Below, piece after piece: positions 36,446 to 45,065 of a stretch of 64,000 nt of DNA. Origin of the DNA: Woeseiaceae bacterium. Its GTDB lineage: Bacteria; Pseudomonadota; Gammaproteobacteria; Steroidobacterales; Woeseiaceae. Location: the NCBI GenBank assembly GCA_030066075.1, contig JASJCH010000008.1, positions 1 to 64,000 of the forward strand. The letters run 5' to 3'. How positions within the stretch are numbered: position 1 is the stretch's first letter; the number at the start of each line of letters is the position of its first letter. The translations under genes were made by a program, and so were the position numbers. The notes below the pieces were generated by a model. The model did no database searches and was not told where the DNA came from. It saw nothing but the letters and a program-made list of their open reading frames with translations.

Positions 36446-39400
36446 CTACTGGATGCCGTCCTGGGTCCAGAGCGTCCGCACCGGGTTGTTGTCGAAGCCC
36501 GGATCGTCGCACTCGACGCCAACACAGTAGATCGGCGGCGGCGAGCAAGCGGCGCCCGTGCAGTTCGCGTCAGGACTCGGGAACAGGAACCGCGGCGACG
36601 GTGCAATGCCGCCCTGCGCGAGGTCCTCGACACGCTCGTTGTCTTCCTGGCCGGGCACGATCTGGCTCAGGTCCGTGATCGGATCGCCGTTGACGACCGA
36701 CATGCGGTACAGGAAGTTCTTGCCGCCGCTGGCCGTGCAGGTTGCGGCGCCCGCGGCATCCGGCGAGAAGGCTACGAAGAAGATCTCGTTATTGAACGTA
36801 ACCGAGCTCGACAGCACCTTCTGATCCGCCGGCAGCGTGAACTTCCAGCCGGCCTGGTTCTGACCGATCGCCGTACCCGTCGAGCCGCTGACCTCGACCA
36901 GGTCGCCATCGGTATACGGTGAGAACGCGTCGTATTCGGCCTGCGTCATCGCGTTGAACACGTTGCGGTCGCGAACCGAGAAGAACCGATCGGTGTTCGT
37001 GTTATCGAGCGGATGCGCCCGGTAACCACTACCGATGCTGATGGCCATGAAGCGCCGGTTCTGAAGATTGTCGTTGAACATCGAGACGTCCGGCGACGTG
37101 TAGAAACGCCGCGTCTCGGCATCCGTCGGCGTGGCGAGACCTTCCGCACCGAGCTGGGCAATTACGCCACCAGTGACCAGCGCGTCGGTGCCGATACCGC
37201 CGGGGGCCTTGCCGTCGAAAACATCGAAACGCAGGAGCTGGCCGCCCATGTCTGACGCGTACATGCGGTCGACGAACGTGTCGCCATCAAGGTCGATAGC
37301 CTGCACCTGGCTGACGATCGAGCGAGTCATGCCAGGCAGCTGCAGGTCAGCGCCGTTATCGGCGCCGGCCCGCCAGAGCACGGCGCCCGACTCCAGGTCG
37401 AGCATGTAGATGCCAGCACCCTGTGCGTCCGCGGTTGCCGGGTGGCTGATCGTGTCGTGCTGGGTGTCGTAGCCGCCGCCGACAATGACGACAGCCTTGT
37501 CGGCATTGAGGCCATTGTCGTTCATGTCGACACGGGCGATCGTCGGCCGCGACCAGCTCTGGCCGAACTCGGCCTCCGACGCGCGCCACAGCACTTTCGG
37601 GCTGAACTTGTTGGTGACGTCCAGCGCATAGTAGCCGTTACCGCCGCGGCGCATGCCGAAGATGATGTAGACGAAGTCACCGTCGGCAACCTCTACGACA
37701 CCGTCATTGTCGCGGTCGGCCGTCACGGCCACGATGTCGCCGTCGATACCATACTGCTTGAACGATGAGTCCGGGTTGAAGAACAGGTTCGGCAGCTTCG
37801 GCAGGAACTCCTTCGGCATGAAGGACCACAACTCCTGGCCCGTGGACGCGTCCACCGCGTGCAGGTAACCGTCATTGGTCGCTGAATAAACGACGATGTC
37901 CGGGTTGGCCTGGGTTCCGCCGTAAACAACGGCAGCAGGCTGCGAGTGCAGCGGGTCGCCCATCTGGCGGCGAATGCTCGTGGTCGGGTCGAGGTCCACG
38001 TCCGTGATGTCCTCGCCGCGCGCAAACCGGATAAGCTGTTCGACAGTCGGCTCACCGGCTGCGCCGGTCATACCGAAGTCGGCCGGCGTGAACGCCATCA
38101 GGTTGGACGCAGACAGCGCGTTGGCGCCTGCCGTCAGGTCCGGGTCGGCCGAGTTATTGGTATAGAGATTACGCACGGACGGATCCGGGAGGTTCTCCCT
38201 GGCGCCGCCCAGCTTCACATCGTTGCCGTCGGCGCTCGAAGACCAGAAGCTCGTTGCCGTGTCCTGGAAGAGTCCCGACGCCGGGTTCACGGCCGGCACG
38301 CCGAACTTGTCGACCACGACACCATCATCGATGCGGTACTTCTTGAGGTTGCCCGGCCAGTGGTACTGCTCGCTGGCCGAGAACGTCGACAGGTACAGGT
38401 CGTTGAAGTTCTGCGTGCGGTTGAACGTGTTCACCGCAACGGCGGGGGCTGCGAACGACAGCGAGCGGTCCGTGATGTTGTTGACAATCTCGAGCAGCGC
38501 GAGCGTCAGGCTCTGAACGTCATCCGCCTGGAAGTACTCGCCGCCACCGCGGAGCGCGGCTTCCTGCAGGATCGGCAGGTCGATGGCGAAGCCGATCGTG
38601 TGCGTCGTGACGGTCTGCACGCCCGGCTCGTTCGGCGCGATATCGTCGTTGTAGAGGTAGGCCGCGATATCGTCCAGGCAGGCGCCGTTACCGGTGCCGG
38701 TGCAGCCGGAGTAGCCCTGCGTTGCGACCCAGTTGGGCAGATTGTCCACGAGCGTCGCGGGATCCGTATCCTCCGTGGGCGCGCCGTCGGTCAGCACCAC
38801 GTTGAAGTTCTTGGCGCAGGCCATGTTCGGCGGCGCCTGGTAGACGTCAGGCGACGTCGACGCCAGCGCCAGCGGGTCGGTCGTATGCTCGTTGATCAGG
38901 TTGTCGTAGTGCCCCGGGAGGCCGCGCCAGTAGTGAGCGGCTTCAAACAGGGTCTCCGACACCGGCGTCCAGCCACCGGCGTTGATGTTGTTGATCGTGG
39001 TGAGAATTTCCGCACGGTTTGTGTCCAGGTCCTTCATCGCCTGGATGACCGGGCCGCCCTGCGTATTGTTGAAGCGCATGACGCCAACGTTGATACCGCT
39101 GATCGAGTTCAGGATGGCGGTCGCCGTGTTGTTGACGATGTTAATGCGCGAGTCATCGATGAAGACCGGGTTCTGGATGTAGTTCAGGTAGTTGCCGTCA
39201 TACATCGTGACGTTCTGGTTGGTCGGCCACGATCCCCAGGCGACCTGGTCGTCCTTGTCGTCGGTAAAGGGATCCACGTCGCCGCCCTTTTGCGCGTATA
39301 CAGCAACGCCATCGGAGCCATCACCATGCTTGCCGCGGTCTTTCGAGCACTCGACGATGCTGGTCTCGTTGCCAGGCTGCAGGTTCTGCCAGCGCGCTTT

Positions 39401-39841
39401 TGACAGGCCGAGGAAGATGCTGAGGAAGCCCGAACCACCGGTGCGGTACTGGGCCATGCGGCCGTTGTAAATACCGATGCCCTGGATCTGCATGGATGCA
39501 TGGTCGCAGACGAATGCAGTTTTGAGGATGCGCTGGGTATTGGCCGGGTCGCAGCTCGGTACTGCCTTTTTAATCGTAGACCAGTACAGGTAGTTCGTAT
39601 CGCAGGCGTTCGCGCCGCCGACGTACGGAATCGAGGAGTCATAGACTTCGCGCGTCTGTTCCGTGTTGCCCATCGAGCCCGAGGAGTCGATGACCAGCAG
39701 CACGTTCGGAATGGACTGCGTGGCCGCATTCGGGTTCAGTAGCAGCAGCTCCGTATCGTCGGCATAGGCCGGCGTCCCGGTCGTCAGGACCAGTAACAGA
39801 CCGACGCACATCCATTTCGTCTTCTGAATTGCCTTATTCAT
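36446..39841 (-). CDS. pilY1: type IV pilus tip-associated protein PilY1 (copy A)
   Basis: NVLLVIDSSGSMGN; TADRDNDGVVEVADGDFVYIIFGMRRGGNGYYALDVTN; same C-terminal tail as copy B. Confidence 0.93.
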   Translation of the reverse strand: MNKAIQKTKWMCVGLLLVLTTGTPAYADDTELLLLNPNAATQSIPNVLLVIDSSGSMGNTEQTREVYDSSIPYVGGANACDTNYLYWSTIKKAVPSCDPANTQRILKTAFVCDHASMQIQGIGIYNGRMAQYRTGGSGFLSIFLGLSKARWQNLQPGNETSIVECSKDRGKHGDGSDGVAVYAQKGGDVDPFTDDKDDQVAWGSWPTNQNVTMYDGNYLNYIQNPVFIDDSRINIVNNTATAILNSISGINVGVMRFNNTQGGPVIQAMKDLDTNRAEILTTINNINAGGWTPVSETLFEAAHYWRGLPGHYDNLINEHTTDPLALASTSPDVYQAPPNMACAKNFNVVLTDGAPTEDTDPATLVDNLPNWVATQGYSGCTGTGNGACLDDIAAYLYNDDIAPNEPGVQTVTTHTIGFAIDLPILQEAALRGGGEYFQADDVQSLTLALLEIVNNITDRSLSFAAPAVAVNTFNRTQNFNDLYLSTFSASEQYHWPGNLKKYRIDDGVVVDKFGVPAVNPASGLFQDTATSFWSSSADGNDVKLGGARENLPDPSVRNLYTNNSADPDLTAGANALSASNLMAFTPADFGMTGAAGEPTVEQLIRFARGEDITDVDLDPTTSIRRQMGDPLHSQPAAVVYGGTQANPDIVVYSATNDGYLHAVDASTGQELWSFMPKEFLPKLPNLFFNPDSSFKQYGIDGDIVAVTADRDNDGVVEVADGDFVYIIFGMRRGGNGYYALDVTNKFSPKVLWRASEAEFGQSWSRPTIARVDMNDNGLNADKAVVIVGGGYDTQHDTISHPATADAQGAGIYMLDLESGAVLWRAGADNGADLQLPGMTRSIVSQVQAIDLDGDTFVDRMYASDMGGQLLRFDVFDGKAPGGIGTDALVTGGVIAQLGAEGLATPTDAETRRFYTSPDVSMFNDNLQNRRFMAISIGSGYRAHPLDNTNTDRFFSVRDRNVFNAMTQAEYDAFSPYTDGDLVEVSGSTGTAIGQNQAGWKFTLPADQKVLSSSVTFNNEIFFVAFSPDAAGAATCTASGGKNFLYRMSVVNGDPITDLSQIVPGQEDNERVEDLAQGGIAPSPRFLFPSPDANCTGAACSPPPIYCVGVECDDPGFDNNPVRTLWTQDGIQ

Positions 39842-39870
39842 GATTCTTCCCTCTTAATCCTGACGCTCTG

Positions 39871-40212
39871 CTACGGAATCAGAATCCAGACCTTGGTGAC
39901 CTGGTTCGATTCGAGGTGATGCAGTACCTGCACCGGGATATTCTGTGAGCGATCGACACCTGCAAGCGCACGGCGGAACTTCTCGAGCGACATCCGCTGG
40001 CCGTTGAACTCATAGACCGTTCCCTCGCTAACGCGCCGGGTCTGGTAATCGCAGTCGTCACACTCTTTAAAGCCAATAGTGCCGACTTCGCTTTGCGGTA
40101 GCCGCACATCGCTGATCCGGACTTCGTAAGCCTCGGCGATCGTCTTGAACTGTGCCGCGGCCGTCAACGAGAGGCTGAGCAGGAGGGCGGTAATTATCAT
40201 CTTGATCTTCAT
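39871..40212 (-). CDS. small exported protein, paralog of 36067-36420
   Basis: Signal peptide MKIKMIITALLLSLSLTAAA; motif GTIGFKECDDCDYQTRRVS; located just upstream of pilY1 copy A. Confidence 0.78.
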   Translation of the reverse strand: MKIKMIITALLLSLSLTAAAQFKTIAEAYEVRISDVRLPQSEVGTIGFKECDDCDYQTRRVSEGTVYEFNGQRMSLEKFRRALAGVDRSQNIPVQVLHHLESNQVTKVWILIP

Positions 40213-40237
40213 TAGAGTACTCCGTTACATCTACCGC

Positions 40238-40723
40238 TTACGGTGCGGTGGGCACTATCTCATTCCGGGTAGGCCCGACAATGTAGAAAGCCTGGGTATG
40301 GGTTGCCAGGGAATCGCGATCGGTCTCCGAACCGGGGGCACGCCGCGACTCTGCGCTGGCCGTCGCGAGAAAGTGATAGGCAACGATGCCGCTGCCTGAG
40401 CCCAGGCTGAATGCCTTGTCCGGCACAATCGTGGGCGGATTCTCGGGCTGAATCTGAGCGGTCACCTTGTCATTGGAATTGATGATGTAGGTGACGTCTG
40501 GCATGCCGGCGGGATTGAACGAACCCAGCCCCAGCACCTGCTCGAGGCCGGTCTCTGCCGCCTGGAATGCGTTCTCGTAGTTCTGGTCGTTGCGCGCCAT
40601 CGCGAGTTCGGTCGTCGCCGTGTTCATGCCGGAGATCGCCAGCACCGAGATGACGACGAGCAGGATCAGCCCGACGACGAGCGCGGCGCCCTTTTGATTC
40701 TTATGGAATCGCATGGTTTTCAT
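40238..40723 (-). CDS. pilX: pilus assembly protein PilX
   Basis: NQKGAALVVGLILLVVISVLAISGMNTATTELAMARNDQNYENAFQAAETGLEQ. Confidence 0.88.
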   Translation of the reverse strand: MKTMRFHKNQKGAALVVGLILLVVISVLAISGMNTATTELAMARNDQNYENAFQAAETGLEQVLGLGSFNPAGMPDVTYIINSNDKVTAQIQPENPPTIVPDKAFSLGSGSGIVAYHFLATASAESRRAPGSETDRDSLATHTQAFYIVGPTRNEIVPTAP

Positions 40724-40724
40724 A

Positions 40725-41711
40725 TCAGGTCCTCGCGTTGCGCAGCAGGATCGTCTTCGATACCTGCATGCGGCGGAATCCGTCGTTATAGGTGCCGAGG
40801 TCGACGTCACCCGGCTCGTAATCGCGGTTGTCGACGATGCCGACCTCCGGGGCCAGGCCGCGGACGACCAGCCATACCCGCGCCGTCATGATGCGCGCCC
40901 CCGGGATGTAGCCGGGAGCCTCCGGGTCATACACTTCGTCGCCCGGGTTGACGTAACGGTCAACGGTGTTGTCCTCGTTCGTGTCCACGCCGAACTGGAT
41001 CTGCAGGTTCTCGACGCCCGGTGCAATCTCCTGGTCGACGATAACCGGCGCGCCGCCTGCCGCCATCAGGGTCTTGCGCCGCAGCGTGGGCGTGCCGGGA
41101 ATCAGCGGCGAATCGTCAGCCACGTAATAAGTGTTGACGATCAGGTTGTGGGTCGACGAGCCGTCGGCCGCCGAAAACGGCGGGGGCACCGCGCCGTCGG
41201 CAAATGCAGCGCCCTGGATGCGCGACGTCTGAATCTGCAGGCGCCCGGCTTCGAGCGCCACCGCCTCGACCGTGGCCCGGCGGACTGTGAAGTGGTCAGA
41301 GTTGCCCTGCGCGGCGGGTTGCGCAGCGCACAGCAGGTTGTAATCGTTGTTCTCGCCGTCGACCGTCATCGCGAAGTCGAGGGCCCAGCCGTCGCCGCAG
41401 TCAGCCGGCTCCGGCAGCCCGGCAGGATTGGCGTCGCCGATGACACTGCGCCCTTCGATGGCCAGCGGCCGGCTCGTGCGGCCCCAGTTGCTCGCCATGC
41501 GCAGGTCCGCCTCGATCGTGTCCATCGCAAACTGCGCGGTCTCCTGGACCCGGGCGATGGATTCGTTGACGACGAACGCCTGGCGGCTCTGGTTGTAGAT
41601 CTGGACGGCGCCGATGATCAGGAATGACCCGATCGCGAGCGCGACGAGCAATTCAACCAGGGTCAGGCCAGTCTGTCGCTGCATGTCGTTGATTCGCTGT
41701 TCCATCATCAA
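40725..41711 (-). CDS. pilW: minor pilin PilW
   Basis: RQTGLTLVELLVALAIGSFLIIGAVQIYNQSRQAFVVNESIARVQETAQFAMDTIEADLRMA. Confidence 0.92.
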   Translation of the reverse strand: MMMEQRINDMQRQTGLTLVELLVALAIGSFLIIGAVQIYNQSRQAFVVNESIARVQETAQFAMDTIEADLRMASNWGRTSRPLAIEGRSVIGDANPAGLPEPADCGDGWALDFAMTVDGENNDYNLLCAAQPAAQGNSDHFTVRRATVEAVALEAGRLQIQTSRIQGAAFADGAVPPPFSAADGSSTHNLIVNTYYVADDSPLIPGTPTLRRKTLMAAGGAPVIVDQEIAPGVENLQIQFGVDTNEDNTVDRYVNPGDEVYDPEAPGYIPGARIMTARVWLVVRGLAPEVGIVDNRDYEPGDVDLGTYNDGFRRMQVSKTILLRNART

Positions 41712-42175
41712 ATACCCAGTACCGGAATCGTGATCTCGTAGTTCAGAGGCGCGTTCGGGTCCTCGCCCGGCTCGTCCCAGTCGATGCGGATGGTGTACTC
41801 GGGAGGAAGAACCGTGTCGTCGAAAGTCACCGTGACGGTGCCATTCGGCAGCGACTCGTCAACCTGTGCGTCCCACAGGAAAATGTCGTTGGCGGCCATT
41901 TCCGCCTCATTGCAGTCGATTCCCGCGCCAACACAGCCGTTGTCGGCCGGCTGGCCCTGGTAAGCGATGCCGGCGCGCGGATTCGCGCGAATACGGTCCG
42001 CTACGTCGCCTGCCATCGTTACTGCCTGGTGGCGGAACATCGAGGTGCGTCCCGCCTGCATGCTCTGCACGAACAGTGTGGCGATGCCCAGCATGCCAAC
42101 CGACATAATGATCAGCGCGATCAGCACTTCGACGAGCGAGAAGCCGCGCTGCTGTTTTCGTGAGTTGATCAACAT
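41708..42175 (-). CDS. pilV: minor pilin PilV
   Basis: QRGFSLVEVLIALIIMSVGMLGIATLFVQSMQAGRTSMFRHQAVTMAGDVADRIRAN. Confidence 0.92.
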   Translation of the reverse strand: MLINSRKQQRGFSLVEVLIALIIMSVGMLGIATLFVQSMQAGRTSMFRHQAVTMAGDVADRIRANPRAGIAYQGQPADNGCVGAGIDCNEAEMAANDIFLWDAQVDESLPNGTVTVTFDDTVLPPEYTIRIDWDEPGEDPNAPLNYEITIPVLGI

Positions 42176-42200
42176 CGAATCGTGTCCTTGTCCTAATGCC

Positions 42201-42806
42201 TTACGGGCAGGTTGCACCCATGTTGCCCAGTGCGGTGCCGATCAGGGCCTTGTCCCGCAGAATCGTCGCGCGGCCGAGCGGCGTGGCGACGAACAACCGT
42301 GCCGCCGAGTTGCCGCCGGCGGCGGTGATATTGCCGCGGTCGTCGCACATGACGACCTGCGTCAGCGCCGGGTTGCCGCCTACGTCCCCGCGGCCGAGGC
42401 CGGTGGACGCATAGCTGAAGAAGGTGGCGTTGTTGGCGACGGCCAGGATGATTTCGTCATCGAGCGGGCCGTGCGCCCGCAGCACCGTCTCGTCCGCCCC
42501 GGCGCGGGCGATATCGCCATTGTCATCGAGAAAGACGATGAAGCCCTGCTCCCAGGTGCCGCCGCAGTCAGCGTTGCCGGCAAACGGGTCGGCGCTTGCG
42601 CAAATCGTGATATTGGTCTTCGCGCGTGCCGCCTCCGAGCGCGCCAGCTGGAAGGCCGCGTGCAGATCGTTGGCGGCGCCGGTCAGTCGGCTGTTGGCCG
42701 AGAATTCCGACAGGTTGGGGATGCCGAGCGACAGGATGACGCCCACCACCAGCAACGTGATCAGCAATTCGTAAAGCGTGAAGCCGTTTTGGAGTCGTTT
42801 CTTCAT
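42201..42806 (-). CDS. FimT/GspH-like minor pilin (copy 2)
   Basis: QNGFTLYELLITLLVVGVILSLGIPNLSEFSANSRLTGAANDLHAAFQLARSEAARA. Confidence 0.88.
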   Translation of the reverse strand: MKKRLQNGFTLYELLITLLVVGVILSLGIPNLSEFSANSRLTGAANDLHAAFQLARSEAARAKTNITICASADPFAGNADCGGTWEQGFIVFLDDNGDIARAGADETVLRAHGPLDDEIILAVANNATFFSYASTGLGRGDVGGNPALTQVVMCDDRGNITAAGGNSAARLFVATPLGRATILRDKALIGTALGNMGATCP

Positions 42807-42904
42807 GCGCGCAATATACTGCGCGGGCTGCGGCCATTAATAAGTAGCCGACGAGCGGCCGAATGCCGCCGACCAACGGTCGATATCCCGTCCGTCGACT
42901 TGAC

Positions 42905-43438
42905 TTAATCCGCGCAGGAATAGGGTTGGCCACGAGGATCCTCCTCGGCGGCCCGCGGCCGGCCGGTGTAGCTGACCACGAGGGCCAACGGATCGGCGCG
43001 CCCTGCCACGTCGCAAAACACCAGGGTGCCGTTGGTCGCCCGCTTCTGGGTGGCCCGCAGGGAGAAGCCGCGGCGGTTGGCGACGATACGCACACTCTCG
43101 TGCACCCGGTGGGTCTGCAGCAGCGGCTCGTCCGGGTCGCGGCGCGGTGGCTCGTCGCGATCGCTGTTTTCGAACATCAGCCAGCCCGCGGACCAGTCGC
43201 GCCCGGGTTCGCAGTGCAGTCCGTCGCGGCTGGGGCACAGCGAAACGACGCGTCGGCGCATGATGGATTCCTTGCGCGCCAGGTGTATGGCGTGAAACAG
43301 CGCGTTGACCTCGACGCGCATTTTCGAGCGGGCCAGCATGCTGCCGAAAGAGGGCAGGCCGAGACCCGCGATGAGGGCAACGAGCGTGAATGTCATGAGT
43401 AGCTCGTAGAGTGTGTAACCCAGCCATTTGCGGCGCAT
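42905..43438 (-). CDS. FimT/GspH-like minor pilin (copy 1)
   Basis: LGYTLYELLMTFTLVALIAGLGLPSFGSMLARSKMRVEVNALFHAIHLARKESI. Confidence 0.85.
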   Translation of the reverse strand: MRRKWLGYTLYELLMTFTLVALIAGLGLPSFGSMLARSKMRVEVNALFHAIHLARKESIMRRRVVSLCPSRDGLHCEPGRDWSAGWLMFENSDRDEPPRRDPDEPLLQTHRVHESVRIVANRRGFSLRATQKRATNGTLVFCDVAGRADPLALVVSYTGRPRAAEEDPRGQPYSCAD

Positions 43439-43541
43439 GCGGACCTCCTTGTCGCGCCATCAGAATAGGTCTTTTCCGCATTGTCGGCGGTCCGAGAAAC
43501 TGGGCTATAATCGCCGAATAGCAACACTGAGGAGTCCGGAA

Positions 43542-43946
43542 ATGACCCGTTCAGGCATCCGCTCCCTGATCGAGAAGCACGGCATCCTGCCCACGCCGCA
43601 GCGCGTCGAGGTTGCCGGGATACTGCTGGACAAGCCGCAGCACCTGTCGGCGGAACAGATCATAGAAAGGCTGAAGGCGGCCGATAGCGGTGTGTCGAAG
43701 GCTACGGTCTACAACACGCTAAACCTGTTCTCGGAGCGCGGCCTGATTCGTGAAGTCATGGTGGACCCGGTGCGCAAGTTCTATGACTCGACGACCCGGC
43801 CGCACCACCATTTCTACAACGTCGACACGGGCGAGCTCGCCGATATTCCCGACGAAGAGGTGGCGTTCGGGCAACTGCCCGAATTGCCAGAGGGCACCGA
43901 GCGCGAGAGCGTCGAGGTGCTGATCAGGGTGCGCGGCAAAGCCTGA
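43542..43946 (+). CDS. Fur-family transcriptional regulator
   Basis: LIEKHGILPTPQRVEVAGILLDKPQHLSAEQIIERL...VSKATVYNTLNLFSERGLI...PHHHFYN. Confidence 0.9.
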   Translation: MTRSGIRSLIEKHGILPTPQRVEVAGILLDKPQHLSAEQIIERLKAADSGVSKATVYNTLNLFSERGLIREVMVDPVRKFYDSTTRPHHHFYNVDTGELADIPDEEVAFGQLPELPEGTERESVEVLIRVRGKA

Positions 43947-43963
43947 AAATCGCCGCTAAGCCT

Positions 43964-43991
43964 TTGACAAACAGGGCGCGACCGCTATACT
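43964..43991 (+). promoter_or_regulatory. sigma-70 promoter of tRNA-Thr
   Basis: TTGACA-N16-TATACT ending 16 bp before the tRNA. Confidence 0.8.
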
Positions 43992-44007
43992 GCGCGCCCT
44001 CCCAAGT

Positions 44008-44083
<76 letters not shown>

Positions 44084-44093
44084 ATTCCTCTCT

Positions 44094-45023
44094 TCAGAAA
44101 CGGTAGTCCGGGTTCTCCGGATCGAAGTCGAGATCCGTCAGGCCGACATTGAGTCGCACGTCCCGGTAGACGTAGCGCTCGTAGAGTTGGTCCTGCGCGT
44201 CGAAGATCTCGATCCGCGCTGGCAGCAGGCTGTCGGGTGCTACCCAGACGCTGCCCCGGGCCGAGTAATAGCGGGGAATGAACAAGCGCTGACCGGTCTT
44301 CAGCTTGCGCGGGCCCCTGACGTCCGGGTTCGCGTACCAGACGACATACATCGGCCGGCCATGGGACTCGGCGATCGACCACAGGCTCTCGCCGGCGACG
44401 ACTTCGTGCGTATCCCCAACGCCCGTCGGGAATGAAAAGTCCAGCCGTAACAGGCAGGCATTGGCGGCATCGCAGTCTTCCTCCACGCGAATTTCACCCT
44501 CGCCGTTGTCCACGGCCCTGCGCACGTTACTTGCGATCCTGTCGATGGTTGCTCCGATACTGGCGTCTGTGGCGGTCTGGTGCTGCCACTCGCCGAGCAT
44601 CGGGTCATCCAGGCGAAACTCCGTCGGCACGACTTTCCGCAGAATAACGGTCGCCTGGAGGAACCGCGCCAGGCCACCTTTAAACCCGCCGGCGTGGGCG
44701 ACCGCGAGCTCCGAGCCTTCCCGGGCCGGGAAGATCAACTCGCCGCCCTTGTTCGGGCCCTCGAGGACCGTCATGTAGTACTGCTCGGGCTGCCGGAACT
44801 TGACGAAGACGGTTTGCTCGGTGACGTCGCCGTTGACCAGCCGCTCGCTCTTGTCGACCAGCTTGGTGTAGTCGTCGACTGCGGACCACGCCTCTTCCAT
44901 ACCGGCCAGCAGCGCCAACGCTTCCTCGAAGGCCGCCCCGGCGGCATGGGCAGGCGCGGCGAGGCCCTGCCACAGCAGGGCCAGGCTCAAGAGAGTGGTT
45001 GCGCAAGTAGTCCTGAACCGCAT
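44094..45023 (-). CDS. exported DUF1571-like protein with embedded LysM domain
   Basis: Signal peptide; VFVKFRQPEQYYMTVLEGPNKGGELIFPAREGS; internal LysM DTHEVVAGESLWSIAESHGRPMYVVWYANPDVRGPRKLKTGQRLFIPRY. Confidence 0.75.
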   Translation of the reverse strand: MRFRTTCATTLLSLALLWQGLAAPAHAAGAAFEEALALLAGMEEAWSAVDDYTKLVDKSERLVNGDVTEQTVFVKFRQPEQYYMTVLEGPNKGGELIFPAREGSELAVAHAGGFKGGLARFLQATVILRKVVPTEFRLDDPMLGEWQHQTATDASIGATIDRIASNVRRAVDNGEGEIRVEEDCDAANACLLRLDFSFPTGVGDTHEVVAGESLWSIAESHGRPMYVVWYANPDVRGPRKLKTGQRLFIPRYYSARGSVWVAPDSLLPARIEIFDAQDQLYERYVYRDVRLNVGLTDLDFDPENPDYRF

Positions 45024-45065
45024 TTACCAGTAATCTCCCGGCTGGTTCTGGTTGCCGTAGCAGTC

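Noticed and set aside
37946-39403. 485-aa plus-strand ORF
   Set aside because: Antisense shadow of pilY1 copy A; no recognisable domain.
44580-45065. N-terminal extension of the CadC-like regulator
   Set aside because: Extension is antisense to the DUF1571/LysM gene; winged-helix domain begins just after the ATG at 45066.
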